A stretch of DNA of 64,000 nucleotides from Bacteriovoracaceae bacterium (GCA_947447665.1 CANFJX010000001.1:1-64000), one strand, 5' to 3'. Counted from the stretch's first letter, positions 25,104 through 33,356 are shown. The notes: generated by a model from the letters alone, not told the origin. Made by a program: numbers and translations.

Positions 25104-25850
25104 ATGAAGAATCGAATGCAAAGTAATTTAGTTTCGAAGTGCATGATATGCCTCACCGCTTTACTCCCCAATGTAGCATCAGCTCAAACCACGGACAGTC
25201 TCCTGCACCTCTTACACTTCTCTCGGATGCCAGCATCACAAAAGGAAGGCGACGCTGAGAATCTCTCTATTCGCCGCACCCATGCTAAAGAACTCCTCGG
25301 AAAGTCCTACCAGAAAAGCATCGTCAAAAAAGGCGAGGGAATCGCATCTTTGGACGAGTACATTTATCATTGGACAGATCGAGAACTCAGAACTAAATGG
25401 AAAAAATACACACGCAAAATCTCGAATGCAATTATGGTGGAAAGCAAAAAACACAGTTTTGATCCTGTATTTCTCATGGCAGTGATCGAAAACGAAAGTA
25501 GCTTCAATCCAGAGATCGTAGGAAGTTTTGGCGAAATTGGCCTCATGCAAATCACTCCTGATACGGCGAAGTGGATTGCCAAAAAATACAATATCCCGTT
25601 CTCTGGAGCTAAGAGCCTAAAAAATCCAGTCACGAACATCGCATTGGGATCGGCTTACCTTTCTTACCTGAGAGAAAAATTTGGTTTCAAAAGTCAGCTC
25701 TACCTTGCGGCCTACAATATGGGCTCAAGAAAGGTCCAAAGATTTTTAGCTCAGCAAAAACTACCCAAGCAATACCCAACCCGTGTCATGCAACGCTATG
25801 TTCGCTTCTACACGCAACTAGGCAGAGAAAGCCGAATTGCACTGAACTAA
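25104..25850 (+). CDS. lytic transglycosylase (SLT domain)
   Basis: The 248-residue secreted enzyme has a signal peptide ending PNVASAQ. The C-terminal ~130 residues form the SLT fold: MAVIENESSFNPEIVG with the catalytic Glu, GEIGLMQITPDTAKWI, and LAAYNMGSRKV. It cleaves peptidoglycan glycan strands in the periplasm. No carbohydrate-binding domain is seen. Stop shares CTAA with the convergent small membrane gene. Confidence 0.9.
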   Translation: MKNRMQSNLVSKCMICLTALLPNVASAQTTDSLLHLLHFSRMPASQKEGDAENLSIRRTHAKELLGKSYQKSIVKKGEGIASLDEYIYHWTDRELRTKWKKYTRKISNAIMVESKKHSFDPVFLMAVIENESSFNPEIVGSFGEIGLMQITPDTAKWIAKKYNIPFSGAKSLKNPVTNIALGSAYLSYLREKFGFKSQLYLAAYNMGSRKVQRFLAQQKLPKQYPTRVMQRYVRFYTQLGRESRIALN

Positions 25851-26041
25851 GCAGCTTTGCTTGGCGGCTGGACGGATGCCTCTTGAGCCGGGGGGCGTTG
25901 ATCCTTCACTTCTTCCAGACTTTGACCTTGCCAAAGAAGACGAATCAGGGAAGTAAGGAAGTACCCAAAGAACCAAAAGACTGGAAAAAAAAGAGCTCCG
26001 ATGAAAAGCAAATATCCTAAAGCATCTAAAATCCCGATCAT
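25847..26041 (-). CDS. small two-span membrane protein
   Basis: The 64-residue protein has two hydrophobic stretches (LDALGYLLFIGALFFPVFWF and FGYFLTSLIRLLW) and a hydrophilic Pro-rich tail (EVKDQRPPAQEASVQPPSKAA). The start at 26041 overlaps the divergent neighbour by 41 bases. Its stop overlaps that of the lytic transglycosylase. Not assigned to a family. Confidence 0.55.
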   Translation of the reverse strand: MIGILDALGYLLFIGALFFPVFWFFGYFLTSLIRLLWQGQSLEEVKDQRPPAQEASVQPPSKAA

Positions 26042-26999
26042 TTGGGATCATTCATGCAAAACCCACTCCGAATCAGACTGGAAATCCACGCTCAGCAATC
26101 AGTGGAGCAAAACCAAAAAGCGCTCACTCGACCAAGCCATCCGCCTCCTAGCCCTTCATACTCCTCCGCAATGGCACCCACTCGCTGCACCAAACCAACC
26201 GTTTGACCGCCACCTTCTAGCTCTCAGTCCTCTCTATCTTAAGAGCCGAAAACTATTCATTCAAAACCAAGGGGCTTATCGCCCCTGTTTAAACTCCTCT
26301 CCCAGAACACTCAGCTCGCTCGCTCTACTTGAATCTATTATCGAATATAGTCCAGTCGAAAAAGAATACATTTGGGCGGCTACCAATCCAATTCAACGAA
26401 GGAACCCAGCTCATCTTTTTCAAATCAGAAATTTGATTTCGAATTTATTTCACGAACAAAATCACCGGATCTTATGGAAAATTCTCCCTAATGCGCCAAA
26501 AAAGAAGGAATCAGTAAGAAGATATCTCAACTTCGCAGAAAGCTTAGTCATCGCTGCCGACATGGCCCTGAGTGACGAAGTAGGGCAAACTCTAGGCTCT
26601 TTACTGCACCTTTGCGGTGCAATATATGACTTAGGTACAGAGTTGAGACCGGCGCCCACCCAAAATACAAAACGCCAGTATAGAAACTACCTCCACGCCT
26701 GCGTCTACGCCACCTATCTCTATCTTGAACTTTACCAGCCTAAGGAAATTCTTCAGGCCACTCAAGCTCGCTTCAACGACGTCAATCCCATCGGAACTCT
26801 CGCCGCAGAAAGAAGCCTTCGCCTAGATTTGGATTTTGTCAAAAAAACTAACCCATTTTGGCAACGCAGCCACTGGAAAGAAGTCGCCACCCGGCTTCAA
26901 ACAAAGCAGGGAGATCCACTTGAACTCTCTGATGATCCAATGAACCCTTATCTACATTACCTTTGGGCTGAAAAGTGGTTCGAGTTCATGGGCCTTTAA
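26001..26999 (+). CDS. hypothetical protein
   Basis: The 332-residue soluble, mainly helical protein has no recognised family. It has a conserved-looking central block (NLISNLFHEQNHRILWKILP, then YLNFAESLVIAADMALSDEV, and LHLCGAIYDLGTEL). HEQNH is an HxxxH-like pattern rather than HExxH. Later blocks are YATYLYLELY and TLAAERSLRLDLDFV. No signal peptide or membrane span is visible. Start 26001 has a weak AAGAG before it. The divergent overlap with a small membrane gene suggests shared control. Confidence 0.65.
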   Translation: MKSKYPKASKIPIIWDHSCKTHSESDWKSTLSNQWSKTKKRSLDQAIRLLALHTPPQWHPLAAPNQPFDRHLLALSPLYLKSRKLFIQNQGAYRPCLNSSPRTLSSLALLESIIEYSPVEKEYIWAATNPIQRRNPAHLFQIRNLISNLFHEQNHRILWKILPNAPKKKESVRRYLNFAESLVIAADMALSDEVGQTLGSLLHLCGAIYDLGTELRPAPTQNTKRQYRNYLHACVYATYLYLELYQPKEILQATQARFNDVNPIGTLAAERSLRLDLDFVKKTNPFWQRSHWKEVATRLQTKQGDPLELSDDPMNPYLHYLWAEKWFEFMGL

Positions 27000-27004
27000 T
27001 ACCA

Positions 27005-27154
27005 TTAATGCTGAGAAATGGCGGGAGTCGGTATGGTAAAAGGTGGGGGTGCATTTTTAATCCGATTTTCCTGAATAGAAGTATAAATAGTCATCACTAG
27101 ACAAACCACAATCCCGCCCACGCCAGCACCAAATAAAATCGAAAGATTCTTCAT
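27005..27154 (-). CDS. small single-span membrane protein
   Basis: A 49-residue frame begins MKNLSILFGAGVGGIVVCLV, a single hydrophobic helix, then a polar Pro-rich tail (QENRIKNAPPPFTIPTP) that ends AISQH. It uses an ATG and has AGAGCGGGTGA just upstream. The intergenic space between flanking genes would otherwise be about 240 bases. No homologue is recognised. Confidence 0.5.
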   Translation of the reverse strand: MKNLSILFGAGVGGIVVCLVMTIYTSIQENRIKNAPPPFTIPTPAISQH

Positions 27155-27242
27155 TCACCCGCTCTTACCATTTACCTAAAAATTCCGCTAGTGCATTTCA
27201 ACTCCCCTACATAACGTCATCTAAGCAGCCCTTAATCACCAT

Positions 27243-27560
27243 TCAAGCTGCCTTTTTCTCTTGTTGGTGAGAGAACTCGCTGGTCTCAATCCGGGTTAAC
27301 TTATTATAAATTCCCATCATTAAAAAACTTGGAGCCCAAAGGCCAACAAAATTCCCATACTCTTTCTTTTTGGAAAAAATTTCTAATGCAGCAGAGAGAA
27401 CCATACTTCCAATAGCTAAGCCCATAAAACTTACGGATGGGATTTTAGATGCTTTTTCCTCGATCGTTTGAAAAATTTTAGCTGTCCGCCCAGGCTCACT
27501 AGGAGTAACTTCATCTATCACACGTTCGAATGCCTGTTTTGCTTGTTCTAGTTTTGCCAC
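27243..27560 (-). CDS. hypothetical membrane protein
   Basis: The 105-residue protein has a charged helical N-terminus (about 1-40), a hydrophobic helix (VSFMGLAIGSMVLSAALEIF) and a second (FVGLWAPSFLMMGIYNKL), with KKKEYGN between. The start is GTG 27560, with AAAGGAG 7 bases upstream. Resembles a small uncharacterised family of two-span proteins; no function known. It is divergent from the next membrane gene. Confidence 0.68.
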   Translation of the reverse strand: MAKLEQAKQAFERVIDEVTPSEPGRTAKIFQTIEEKASKIPSVSFMGLAIGSMVLSAALEIFSKKKEYGNFVGLWAPSFLMMGIYNKLTRIETSEFSHQQEKKAA

Positions 27561-27699
27561 TTTAGAACTCCTTTTAATTTGTGATCTATTTTTTATTATT
27601 TAATTCTATTTGCAATAAATCATCCAGATCTAAAAATACAGGTACAGCAATTGCTCGAATACAGATAAAAATAAAACTGATCTACAGGAGGCTATGTCT

Positions 27700-28401
27700 A
27701 TGGATATTCAAATTGACCGAACTAGAAGCGAGCCGGACCGCCCTATTTCAATTTCAAGTATCGCCCGCCCACTCGAGCTTGCTCCAGCTGAAGCTAGGTC
27801 CTTAGCACCCATTTCCTGGAAAGGCGTCCTGGCAGGTGTGCTGGTCGCCCTCTTGACTCACCTTACTTTAATTAGTTTAGGAATCGCCCTAGGTGGCTCG
27901 AGCCTCAGAGCAATCATCGAAGGCTCCGCTCCACTGGCAAGCATGGGAGCCAGCTCGGCATTTTGGCTAATCTTGTCAGTCACTTTGTCACTTTACATGG
28001 GAAGCTATGTAGGCGCGCGCCTCTCGGGAGCGATCTCAGCTCGTGTCGGGCAACTTCAAGGAGTAGTTATTTCTGCACTGTTTTTCGGTCTCACACTCAT
28101 CCAAATCGGATCCACTCTCGGCCTCGTTAGCCGGAGCCTAGGTGAGATTGGAAAAAGCCCGATGGTGCAGGATGCGATTCGAAGCTCTCTCGGAAAAAAC
28201 CCCTTAAAATCGCTCCCTATTAAAACGATTGGAGAAACAACCGTAAGCGTCGTCTCGACCGGAGGATGGACTCTTTTTAGTGGCCTCATCTTAGGGACTT
28301 TATTCTCATTTATGGGCGGCGGAGCAGGCGTAAGCGCCCACTTCGACCGCTCTTCATCTTTTAAAAACTCTCCGCGAAAAGAGACAAAATCCGCTGCCTA
28401 A
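27700..28401 (+). CDS. hypothetical four-span membrane protein
   Basis: A 233-residue protein from ATG 27700, which lies 8 bases after GGAGG; ATG 27694 is too close to it. A polar N-terminus (about 40 residues) precedes four hydrophobic helices (SWKGVLAGVLVALLTHLTL, FWLILSVTLSLYMGSYVGAR, VVISALFFGLTLIQIG, GGWTLFSGLILGTLFSFMG). SWKGVLAG and GSYVGARLSG are reminiscent of a widespread uncharacterised proteobacterial membrane family. Function unknown. Confidence 0.68.
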   Translation: MDIQIDRTRSEPDRPISISSIARPLELAPAEARSLAPISWKGVLAGVLVALLTHLTLISLGIALGGSSLRAIIEGSAPLASMGASSAFWLILSVTLSLYMGSYVGARLSGAISARVGQLQGVVISALFFGLTLIQIGSTLGLVSRSLGEIGKSPMVQDAIRSSLGKNPLKSLPIKTIGETTVSVVSTGGWTLFSGLILGTLFSFMGGGAGVSAHFDRSSSFKNSPRKETKSAA

Positions 28402-28406
28402 AACGG

Positions 28407-28604
28407 TTATCTTCTTCGTCCTGTGACGGACTGAGTTACGAATTTCTGAACCCAGCGAACTGCTCTGCGAAAAACCCCCTCGGGCCCCTTCCCCACTCTT
28501 CTCGAACGAACTGTGCGCTGAGATCTGGCCAAACGTGGTCTCTGACTAGTGGAAACAGAATCTGAAGCAAGGACACTTGATTGCTTTCTTTTTGTGGATC
28601 GCAT
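28407..28604 (-). CDS. small very basic protein
   Basis: The 65-residue protein is rich in Arg, Lys and Ser (RPRLARSQRTVRSRRVGKG, then VFRRAVRWVQKF and GRRR at the end). GGAGG lies 7 bases before ATG 28604, which supports a real gene. No family is recognised; a nucleic-acid-binding role would fit the charge but is inference. It sits 5 bases from the convergent membrane gene. Confidence 0.5.
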   Translation of the reverse strand: MRSTKRKQSSVLASDSVSTSQRPRLARSQRTVRSRRVGKGPEGVFRRAVRWVQKFVTQSVTGRRR

Positions 28605-28682
28605 GAAAAAACCTCCATCGCAAGGGCGGTGCAATATCTAGACCTTAATATTTATTTTTTTGACGAAAAAAAATTGGATAAC

Positions 28683-28705
28683 ATCATTAAAATTTGAATA
28701 ATGAT
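28683..28705. promoter_or_regulatory. AT-rich inverted repeat upstream of the YkgJ gene
   Basis: ATCATTA (28683-28689) and TAATGAT (28699-28705) are perfect inverted repeats with 9 bases between, in the A/T-rich space between two divergent genes. Operator-like. Weak evidence. Confidence 0.3.
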
Positions 28706-28729
28706 TAAAAACCAGGGGGGTTTAATTCA

Positions 28730-29125
28730 ATGAAGGTCCAGAAAAAAATAAATGATCCAGAGTCTAATCCTTGCACATCGTGTGGCGCTTGCTGTTGCTA
28801 CTTCCGAGTCGAGTTTTATTGGCGAGAGGCGGAAAAGGAATCGGACCATCCAGTACCCGTACAACTAACGGCAGATTTAAATTCCTTCAAAAGATGCATG
28901 AAGGGAACACTAGAAAAAAGCGGCAATCGATGCATCGCGTTAGGAGGAAAAATAGGAAAAACAGTCGGGTGCACAGTCTACTCAAATCGCCCATCTCCAT
29001 GCCGCAAGTTTCAAGCCTCCTACGCTGACGGTAAGCCCAACAAACGATGCGACGAAGCAAGAGCTGCTCATGGGCTAAAACCCTTGCAGCGACCCGAAGC
29101 AAAACATGAAGCATCGCAGCAATAG
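28730..29125 (+). CDS. YkgJ-family cysteine-cluster protein
   Basis: The 131-residue protein has the YkgJ (PF03692) zinc/iron-chelating cysteine pattern: CTSCGACCC at the start, CMKG and RCIALGG in the middle, GCTVYSNRPSPCRKF and KRCDEAR near the end. The family is thought to bind metal; its partner is unknown. A G-rich AGGGGGG lies about 9 bases before ATG 28730. Confidence 0.85.
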   Translation: MKVQKKINDPESNPCTSCGACCCYFRVEFYWREAEKESDHPVPVQLTADLNSFKRCMKGTLEKSGNRCIALGGKIGKTVGCTVYSNRPSPCRKFQASYADGKPNKRCDEARAAHGLKPLQRPEAKHEASQQ

Positions 29126-29177
29126 AAAGTAAAACGCTTTGCGACTCTAAAACGGACGGGTAGGCCGGATTTAGTTA

Positions 29178-29351
29178 CTAAGGTCGATTAATTTGACCTT
29201 CATTCCAGGTCCTACTTCGTTCGGGATGCCCAGATGGCACGGCTTGAGGCCGATTAGACAGACTTTTCGGTAGAGCGCACGACACAACTAGAAGGAGACT
29301 CAACGCGAGAGTTAGCTTCACTGTAAAAAGACGTGCCCTTAAGATTTTCAT
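29178..29351 (-). CDS. small putative lipoprotein
   Basis: A 57-residue frame starts at ATG 29351 with AGAGGGA about 10 bases upstream. A basic N-terminus (KILRAR) and hydrophobic core lead to LLVVSC, a lipobox. The mature part is only ~32 residues and polar (PSGHPERSRTWNEGQINRP). It fills the gap between the YkgJ and TolC-family genes. No homologue is recognised, but the lipobox and ribosome-binding site support it. Confidence 0.5.
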   Translation of the reverse strand: MKILRARLFTVKLTLALSLLLVVSCALPKSLSNRPQAVPSGHPERSRTWNEGQINRP

Positions 29352-29434
29352 GATAAGACATTCCCTCTACTTATAGGTGTAATCTCATTTTAATCTTATT
29401 TTTTAAATCTAATCAATATAAATTAAAACAATAA

Positions 29435-30778
29435 CTATTTAATCGCATGCCCTACAGCTAGCTCAAGATTTGACAGTGCTTCAGCTGCTGCGATTTGGGC
29501 TTCGATAACTCCCGCCCTAGAACGAAAAAGATCTCGCTCAGCATCCAAGAATTCGGAGTGGGTTTTAGTTCCTGCTTTGACAGAAATCAAGGCAAGCCTC
29601 ACGCTTTCCTCAGATTGCTCGACTGATCTTTGCCGGGCCTTAAATAAATGAACGTTATAATTGTAGCGCCGCTTCCACGTCTCAAACTCAGTTCCAGCGC
29701 TCAGAAGCATTTTACGAGTCACCTCGGTAGCCTGCTTTGCTCGGGCTTCGAGTCCAGCCTTGCGAGCTATCGAACTCCCGCCGTCAAACAGATTCCAGGT
29801 GAGCTTCAATCCCAAGCCATAGGCATTTTGTAATCCCGAACTACCCGCAATCAATGGGTTAAAGGATCCAGTATAAGCATAGAATTGTTCGACAGCAAAA
29901 AGAGATACCTTCGGGAACAAAGCACCCAGCGCTGCTGAGTTAGTCCGATCCGAGGCCGCCTCACGCTTACTTTGAGCTTGAAAATCCTCTCGCTCGTTCA
30001 CTCTCAGTTGGAGAGCTTCGGGCACTTTACGCTCTTCAGGGACTGGAAGGCTCCCATCGAGACTGGCAGGAGCCTCGTCCAACCCCATCATCTCTCCCAA
30101 ACTTCGCCTGGCTAGAACCACGTTATCATCGGCTAGAATTTTTTCAGCTCGCGCTTCTTCGAGCTGCGCCTGCAACCTTAGGACGTCTACTCGAGTTCCA
30201 GTACCTGCTTGCTCATTCACCTGCACCAAAGTGAGGTGATGCTCAAGCGTTCCAATATTCTGATTAGCCACATCAGCCAACTGCTGCGCGGCCAAAGCCT
30301 GAAAGAACTTAACCTGGATCAATTGGGCATTGCGAAATTGGGCATGACTCAAATCCAACTGCGACGCCTCGTAATCGAGCACAGCGGCCCGATAGAGATT
30401 CCAGGTCCCGAATCCATCAAAAAAGGTCCATGAACCCGTGATCTCAATGTTGGTTTGCGGATAGGCCGAGGGAAATTTAAACCCAGGAGGAAAACCTCCC
30501 ATATTAAATCCGACGGCTGCATAATTCGCGGCCAAGAAATAATTCGAGCTCACCCCAACCTGAGGAATGTATCCAGACAATGCTTCCCAGCGCTTTGAAG
30601 CAGCTGCGTCAGCGACTAGCTCGAGGCGACGGAGTTCGGGACTCCCCCGCCTTCCCGTCTCGATTGCGTTGGACAGAGTGAGCACTGAGTCGCTCCCATG
30701 ACTTAATGCCGCCAAACTAAGCAATCCGGACTGAATGAAAAAACACCGCAGTCTAAGCCTCAACGTGGATTTCATCAT
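29435..30778 (-). CDS. TolC-family outer-membrane efflux protein
   Basis: A 447-residue protein from ATG 30778 with a signal peptide ending LAALSHG. It contains two outer-membrane efflux (OEP) repeats: LTLSNAIETGRRGSPELRRLEL begins the first, and NAYGLGLKLTWNLFDGGSSI marks the second. Long coiled-coil-forming helices (for example VNEQAGTGTRVDVLRLQAQL) follow each. Such trimers form channels through the outer membrane for export pumps. No inner-membrane pump or adaptor is adjacent. A longer frame up to 30844 is not supported. Confidence 0.88.
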   Translation of the reverse strand: MMKSTLRLRLRCFFIQSGLLSLAALSHGSDSVLTLSNAIETGRRGSPELRRLELVADAAASKRWEALSGYIPQVGVSSNYFLAANYAAVGFNMGGFPPGFKFPSAYPQTNIEITGSWTFFDGFGTWNLYRAAVLDYEASQLDLSHAQFRNAQLIQVKFFQALAAQQLADVANQNIGTLEHHLTLVQVNEQAGTGTRVDVLRLQAQLEEARAEKILADDNVVLARRSLGEMMGLDEAPASLDGSLPVPEERKVPEALQLRVNEREDFQAQSKREAASDRTNSAALGALFPKVSLFAVEQFYAYTGSFNPLIAGSSGLQNAYGLGLKLTWNLFDGGSSIARKAGLEARAKQATEVTRKMLLSAGTEFETWKRRYNYNVHLFKARQRSVEQSEESVRLALISVKAGTKTHSEFLDAERDLFRSRAGVIEAQIAAAEALSNLELAVGHAIK

Positions 30779-30873
30779 ATAGGTTGAATACTCTGGAAAA
30801 CAACCCGCCAAAGCAATAGAATTCGATCCGATTTTCATCCGCACACCCGCCCAATCAGTCCCGTCAGCAGTCG

Positions 30874-30955
30874 ATCAGGCAACTTTTGCCCCGTTTATCA
30901 GGGCATTACCCCCCTGATTGACCGCAGTTACCCCGAATTTTGAGCTCAAATCAGG
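30874..30955. repeat. repeated ATCAGG boxes in the tolC-like/RRM divergent region
   Basis: Between the TolC-like gene and the RRM gene (30779-31097) ATCAGG occurs at 30874-30879, 30897-30903 (ATCAGGG) and 30950-30955, with an inverted CCCTGAT at 30912-30918. The 30897 and 30912 copies form a perfect 7-bp inverted repeat with 8 bases between. Possible regulator-binding cluster; otherwise nothing is seen in this stretch except the promoter below. Confidence 0.4.
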
Positions 30956-30983
30956 TTAAGTTTGATTGCTATGGGATTTTCGG

Positions 30984-31012
30984 TTCACTAACTGAAGCAA
31001 ATCTGCTAGAGT
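30984..31012 (+). promoter_or_regulatory. candidate sigma-70 promoter of the RRM gene
   Basis: TTCACT (30984-30989) and TAGAGT (31007-31012) with a 17-base spacer resemble -35 and -10 boxes (4 of 6 matches each). Transcription would start near 31019 and give a leader of about 80 bases that holds a small hairpin (gggc/gccc, about 31048-31060). Confidence 0.45.
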
Positions 31013-31097
31013 ATTTCCTGTAATGATTGTCGCGTCAGAGTCTGCGGGCGTGTTGCCCATATCCTCTTCAGCGGCTCCCAGCCTTATAGGAGGTTAT

Positions 31098-31439
31098 ATG
31101 GGTAAAAAACTATATGTTGGTAATTTGCCATTTTCTGCAACCGATCAAGTTTTGGTCGACACCTTTTCGCAATGCGGCAAGGTCGAGTCTGCCAAGATCA
31201 TCGTGGACCGCGATTCAGGCCGAAGCAAAGGCTTCGGATTTGTTGAAATGTCCACCGAAGCCGAAGCTGCTGATGCAATCAGCAAGTTCAATGGCGCGGA
31301 CTATGACGGCCGTCCAATGACTGTCAATGAAGCTAAGCCAATGGTTCCCCGTGAAGGCGGACGCACCGGTGGTTTCGCTGGTGGAAACCGTGATCGCGGT
31401 GGACGCGGCGGCTTCAGCGGTGGACGCGGCCGATACTAA
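31098..31439 (+). CDS. RRM-type RNA-binding protein
   Basis: The 113-residue protein has one RRM with RNP2 (LYVGNLPF) and RNP1 (KGFGFVEM), followed by a Gly/Arg-rich tail (RGGRGGFSGGRGRY). Such single-RRM proteins bind RNA and are often cold-induced. AGGAGG lies 5 bases before ATG 31098; a longer frame from 31023 is unlikely. A strong terminator follows. Confidence 0.92.
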   Translation: MGKKLYVGNLPFSATDQVLVDTFSQCGKVESAKIIVDRDSGRSKGFGFVEMSTEAEAADAISKFNGADYDGRPMTVNEAKPMVPREGGRTGGFAGGNRDRGGRGGFSGGRGRY

Positions 31440-31495
31440 GATTCGGTTGCCTCTCAAGCTTTTAAGCTGAGATAAAAACAAGTTTAGACTCGTTT

Positions 31496-31557
31496 AGCCC
31501 GATAAAACCTTTCTGCCCCCCACGGGAACGAAAGGTCACTTTATCGGGCTTTTTTTT
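31496..31557 (+). terminator. rho-independent terminator of the RRM gene
   Basis: AGCCCGATAAA (31496-31506) pairs with TTTATCGGGCT (31540-31550), and an inner stem acctttc/gaaaggt extends it. A run of T (31550-31557) follows. Lies about 60 bases after the RRM stop codon. Confidence 0.9.
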
Positions 31558-31654
31558 CACCCGCGTTAAAACAGTAAACAACCTTCTAACAACGTAAATC
31601 AACTCATCAATCTCGGATCAACCCAAGCTTGATACTCAGAAATGCGACCCATAC

Positions 31655-31988
31655 GCTCCCGAAGGGCGAAAATTTCGATTATTTCCGCTTTTGAATGCCC
31701 CCCCTTGGGGTGAATTCCCCACCAAGCCTCGGGCCAGATCGATCATCCAGCACACGGTCCAAACCTTCTTACTCAATCCGAGCCCCAGCGATTTTTTCGA
31801 TCTCTGCGAAAAGCTTCCTAGGAGCCCGAACGACGACGGTTTCGATCATTTCCACGTTTATGCGGACCCGCTTGGGGGCGCCCCCCATGAGGCCTGGGTC
31901 CAGATCGATCATCCGGCATACGGTCCAAAACTTCTTGCTCAATCCGAGCCCCAGCAATTTTCTCGATCTCCGCGAAAAGCTCCCGGTC
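31655..31988. repeat. 166-bp tandem duplication at the 3' end of the DEAD-box helicase gene
   Basis: Two direct copies lie about 166 bases apart (for example cagatcgatc at 31735 and 31901; cggtcc at 31755 and 31921). The copy inside the helicase gene encodes ELFAEIEKIAGARIEQEVLD; the downstream copy (31655-31817 on the minus strand) reads KLFAEIEKIAGARIE then a stop. The second copy is diverged and no longer coding. It fills most of the 31440-31817 space, the rest being the RRM terminator. Confidence 0.85.
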
Positions 31989-33143
31989 ACGGGCCGTGGC
32001 AAAACTCGTCGCCTTACCCGTTGCACCTATCCGCCCCGTGCGTCCAATTCGATGAATGTAATCCTCAGGCTCACGGGGAAGATCGTAATTTACCACATGG
32101 GCGACGTCATCGACGTGAATTCCTCGCCCGGCTACATCGGTGGCAATCAAAACTCGGCACTTTCCTTCTTTAAAATCAACCAAGGCTTGCTCGCGATCCG
32201 ACTGGCGGCGATCCGAGTGGATGACAGCCACTTCGCTCATCCCGCGACTATGCAGTGACCTCCAGAGCCGACTCGCACCGTCTTTAGAGCGAGTGAAAAC
32301 GATCAGACTGCCCTTTTCCTCGTCCAACAATCTTCTGAGCTGCCGACCTTTGGATTCTTCCTTCATCCAAATAACCCGCTGCTCCACCGTCTTCGCAGCA
32401 GTCATCGACTGGCCAATTTTCACTTGTTTTGGATTTTTCAAAATCTTTTGAGCAAGCTTTTGAACCAAAGGCGGGATGGTTGCCGAAAAAACTAAACGCT
32501 GAGCCGACTCCGGAATATCCTGTGTAATCCGCGCAAGCTGGTCCGCAAATCCCATATCAAGCATTCGGTCTGCTTCGTCGAGAACCACCCACTGCAAGAA
32601 GTCGAGCCAAATCTTGCCTCGGTCGAGATGATCACAAAGTCTCCCAGGCGTAGCAACTAGCACTTGAGGGTAGGTCGCTAGCGCCTTCTCATCGATCTTC
32701 ATGTCAATCCCACCAATGAGGACAATCGACCTAACGCCCAGGGGATGCCCCAAAAGCTCCAAAGTAGCCTGTGTTTGTTGAGCAATTTCGCGTGTGGGAG
32801 ATAAAATTAGACCCAAAGTTCCTTGTTTTCCAGCCAAACGCTCGACGATCGGCAAAACAAAACTGGCCGTTTTACCCGTACCTGTTTGAGCCGACGCAAT
32901 CAAATCGTGTCCCTCTAGCGCCAGCGGGATCGAGGCAGCTTGAATGGGTGTCGGGGATTTAAATCCTGCCTTGGCAACTTGTTCCAAAGTGGCGGGCGAA
33001 AGGCCCAGCGAATCCCACGTAGCAACTGCAGCAGGCAACTCTGGCGTTTCGACTGATTCGGGAGCGGGATTTTCGCGTTTTTCGTAATTAGGATTAGGCG
33101 TGATTTTAGGACCTTGAGATTTGACGGAGTCGTTTGAATTCAT
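31818..33143 (-). CDS. DEAD-box ATP-dependent RNA helicase
   Basis: The 441-residue helicase shows all main motifs: Q motif (FKSPTPIQAASIP), I (AQTGTGKT), Ia (PTREIAQQ), Ib (TPGRL), II (DEAD), III (SAT), IV (LIVFTR), V (TDVAGRGIHVDDV) and VI (HRIGRTGR). A short Pro-rich N-terminal extension (about 40 residues) and a basic Arg-rich tail (HKRGNDRNRRRSGS) flank the core. It remodels RNA or ribonucleoprotein complexes, like RhlE. Downstream of the stop lies a decayed duplicate of its own 3' end. It ends convergently with the RRM gene. Confidence 0.94.
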   Translation of the reverse strand: MNSNDSVKSQGPKITPNPNYEKRENPAPESVETPELPAAVATWDSLGLSPATLEQVAKAGFKSPTPIQAASIPLALEGHDLIASAQTGTGKTASFVLPIVERLAGKQGTLGLILSPTREIAQQTQATLELLGHPLGVRSIVLIGGIDMKIDEKALATYPQVLVATPGRLCDHLDRGKIWLDFLQWVVLDEADRMLDMGFADQLARITQDIPESAQRLVFSATIPPLVQKLAQKILKNPKQVKIGQSMTAAKTVEQRVIWMKEESKGRQLRRLLDEEKGSLIVFTRSKDGASRLWRSLHSRGMSEVAVIHSDRRQSDREQALVDFKEGKCRVLIATDVAGRGIHVDDVAHVVNYDLPREPEDYIHRIGRTGRIGATGKATSFATARDRELFAEIEKIAGARIEQEVLDRMPDDRSGPRPHGGRPQAGPHKRGNDRNRRRSGS

Positions 33144-33196
33144 GTACCTGGATCTTATCGGGCTTTATTCAACAAATCCAGCGCTGAGTCCTAGTT

Positions 33197-33307
33197 TTAA
33201 GAAAAACTGCCACCGAACGCTGCCCCCAAAGCGCTCACCGGAAGTAACCCCATCAGCCAGCAACCCAGAATCACCTTTTTTAATTGAATTTTAGAGCTAA
33301 TCCTCAT
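33197..33307 (-). CDS. very small secreted or membrane peptide (tentative)
   Basis: A 36-residue frame from ATG 33307: basic start (KIQLKK), hydrophobic core (VILGCWLMGLLPVSALGA), short Gly-rich end. TTTGGGGAT lies just upstream of the ATG. It lies between the helicase gene and the divergent peptidase gene. It may be only a chance frame. Confidence 0.3.
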   Translation of the reverse strand: MRISSKIQLKKVILGCWLMGLLPVSALGAAFGGSFS

Positions 33308-33356
33308 ATCCCCAAATGAGCCGCAGGCAGTGTAATCATTGAATTAGGGGATTCTT

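Noticed and set aside
31691..32258. Two plus-strand frames (160 and 187 residues) across the helicase 3' end
   Set aside because: They arise from the antisense of the duplicated helicase tail; their internal repeat reflects the 166-bp duplication, not a real protein.
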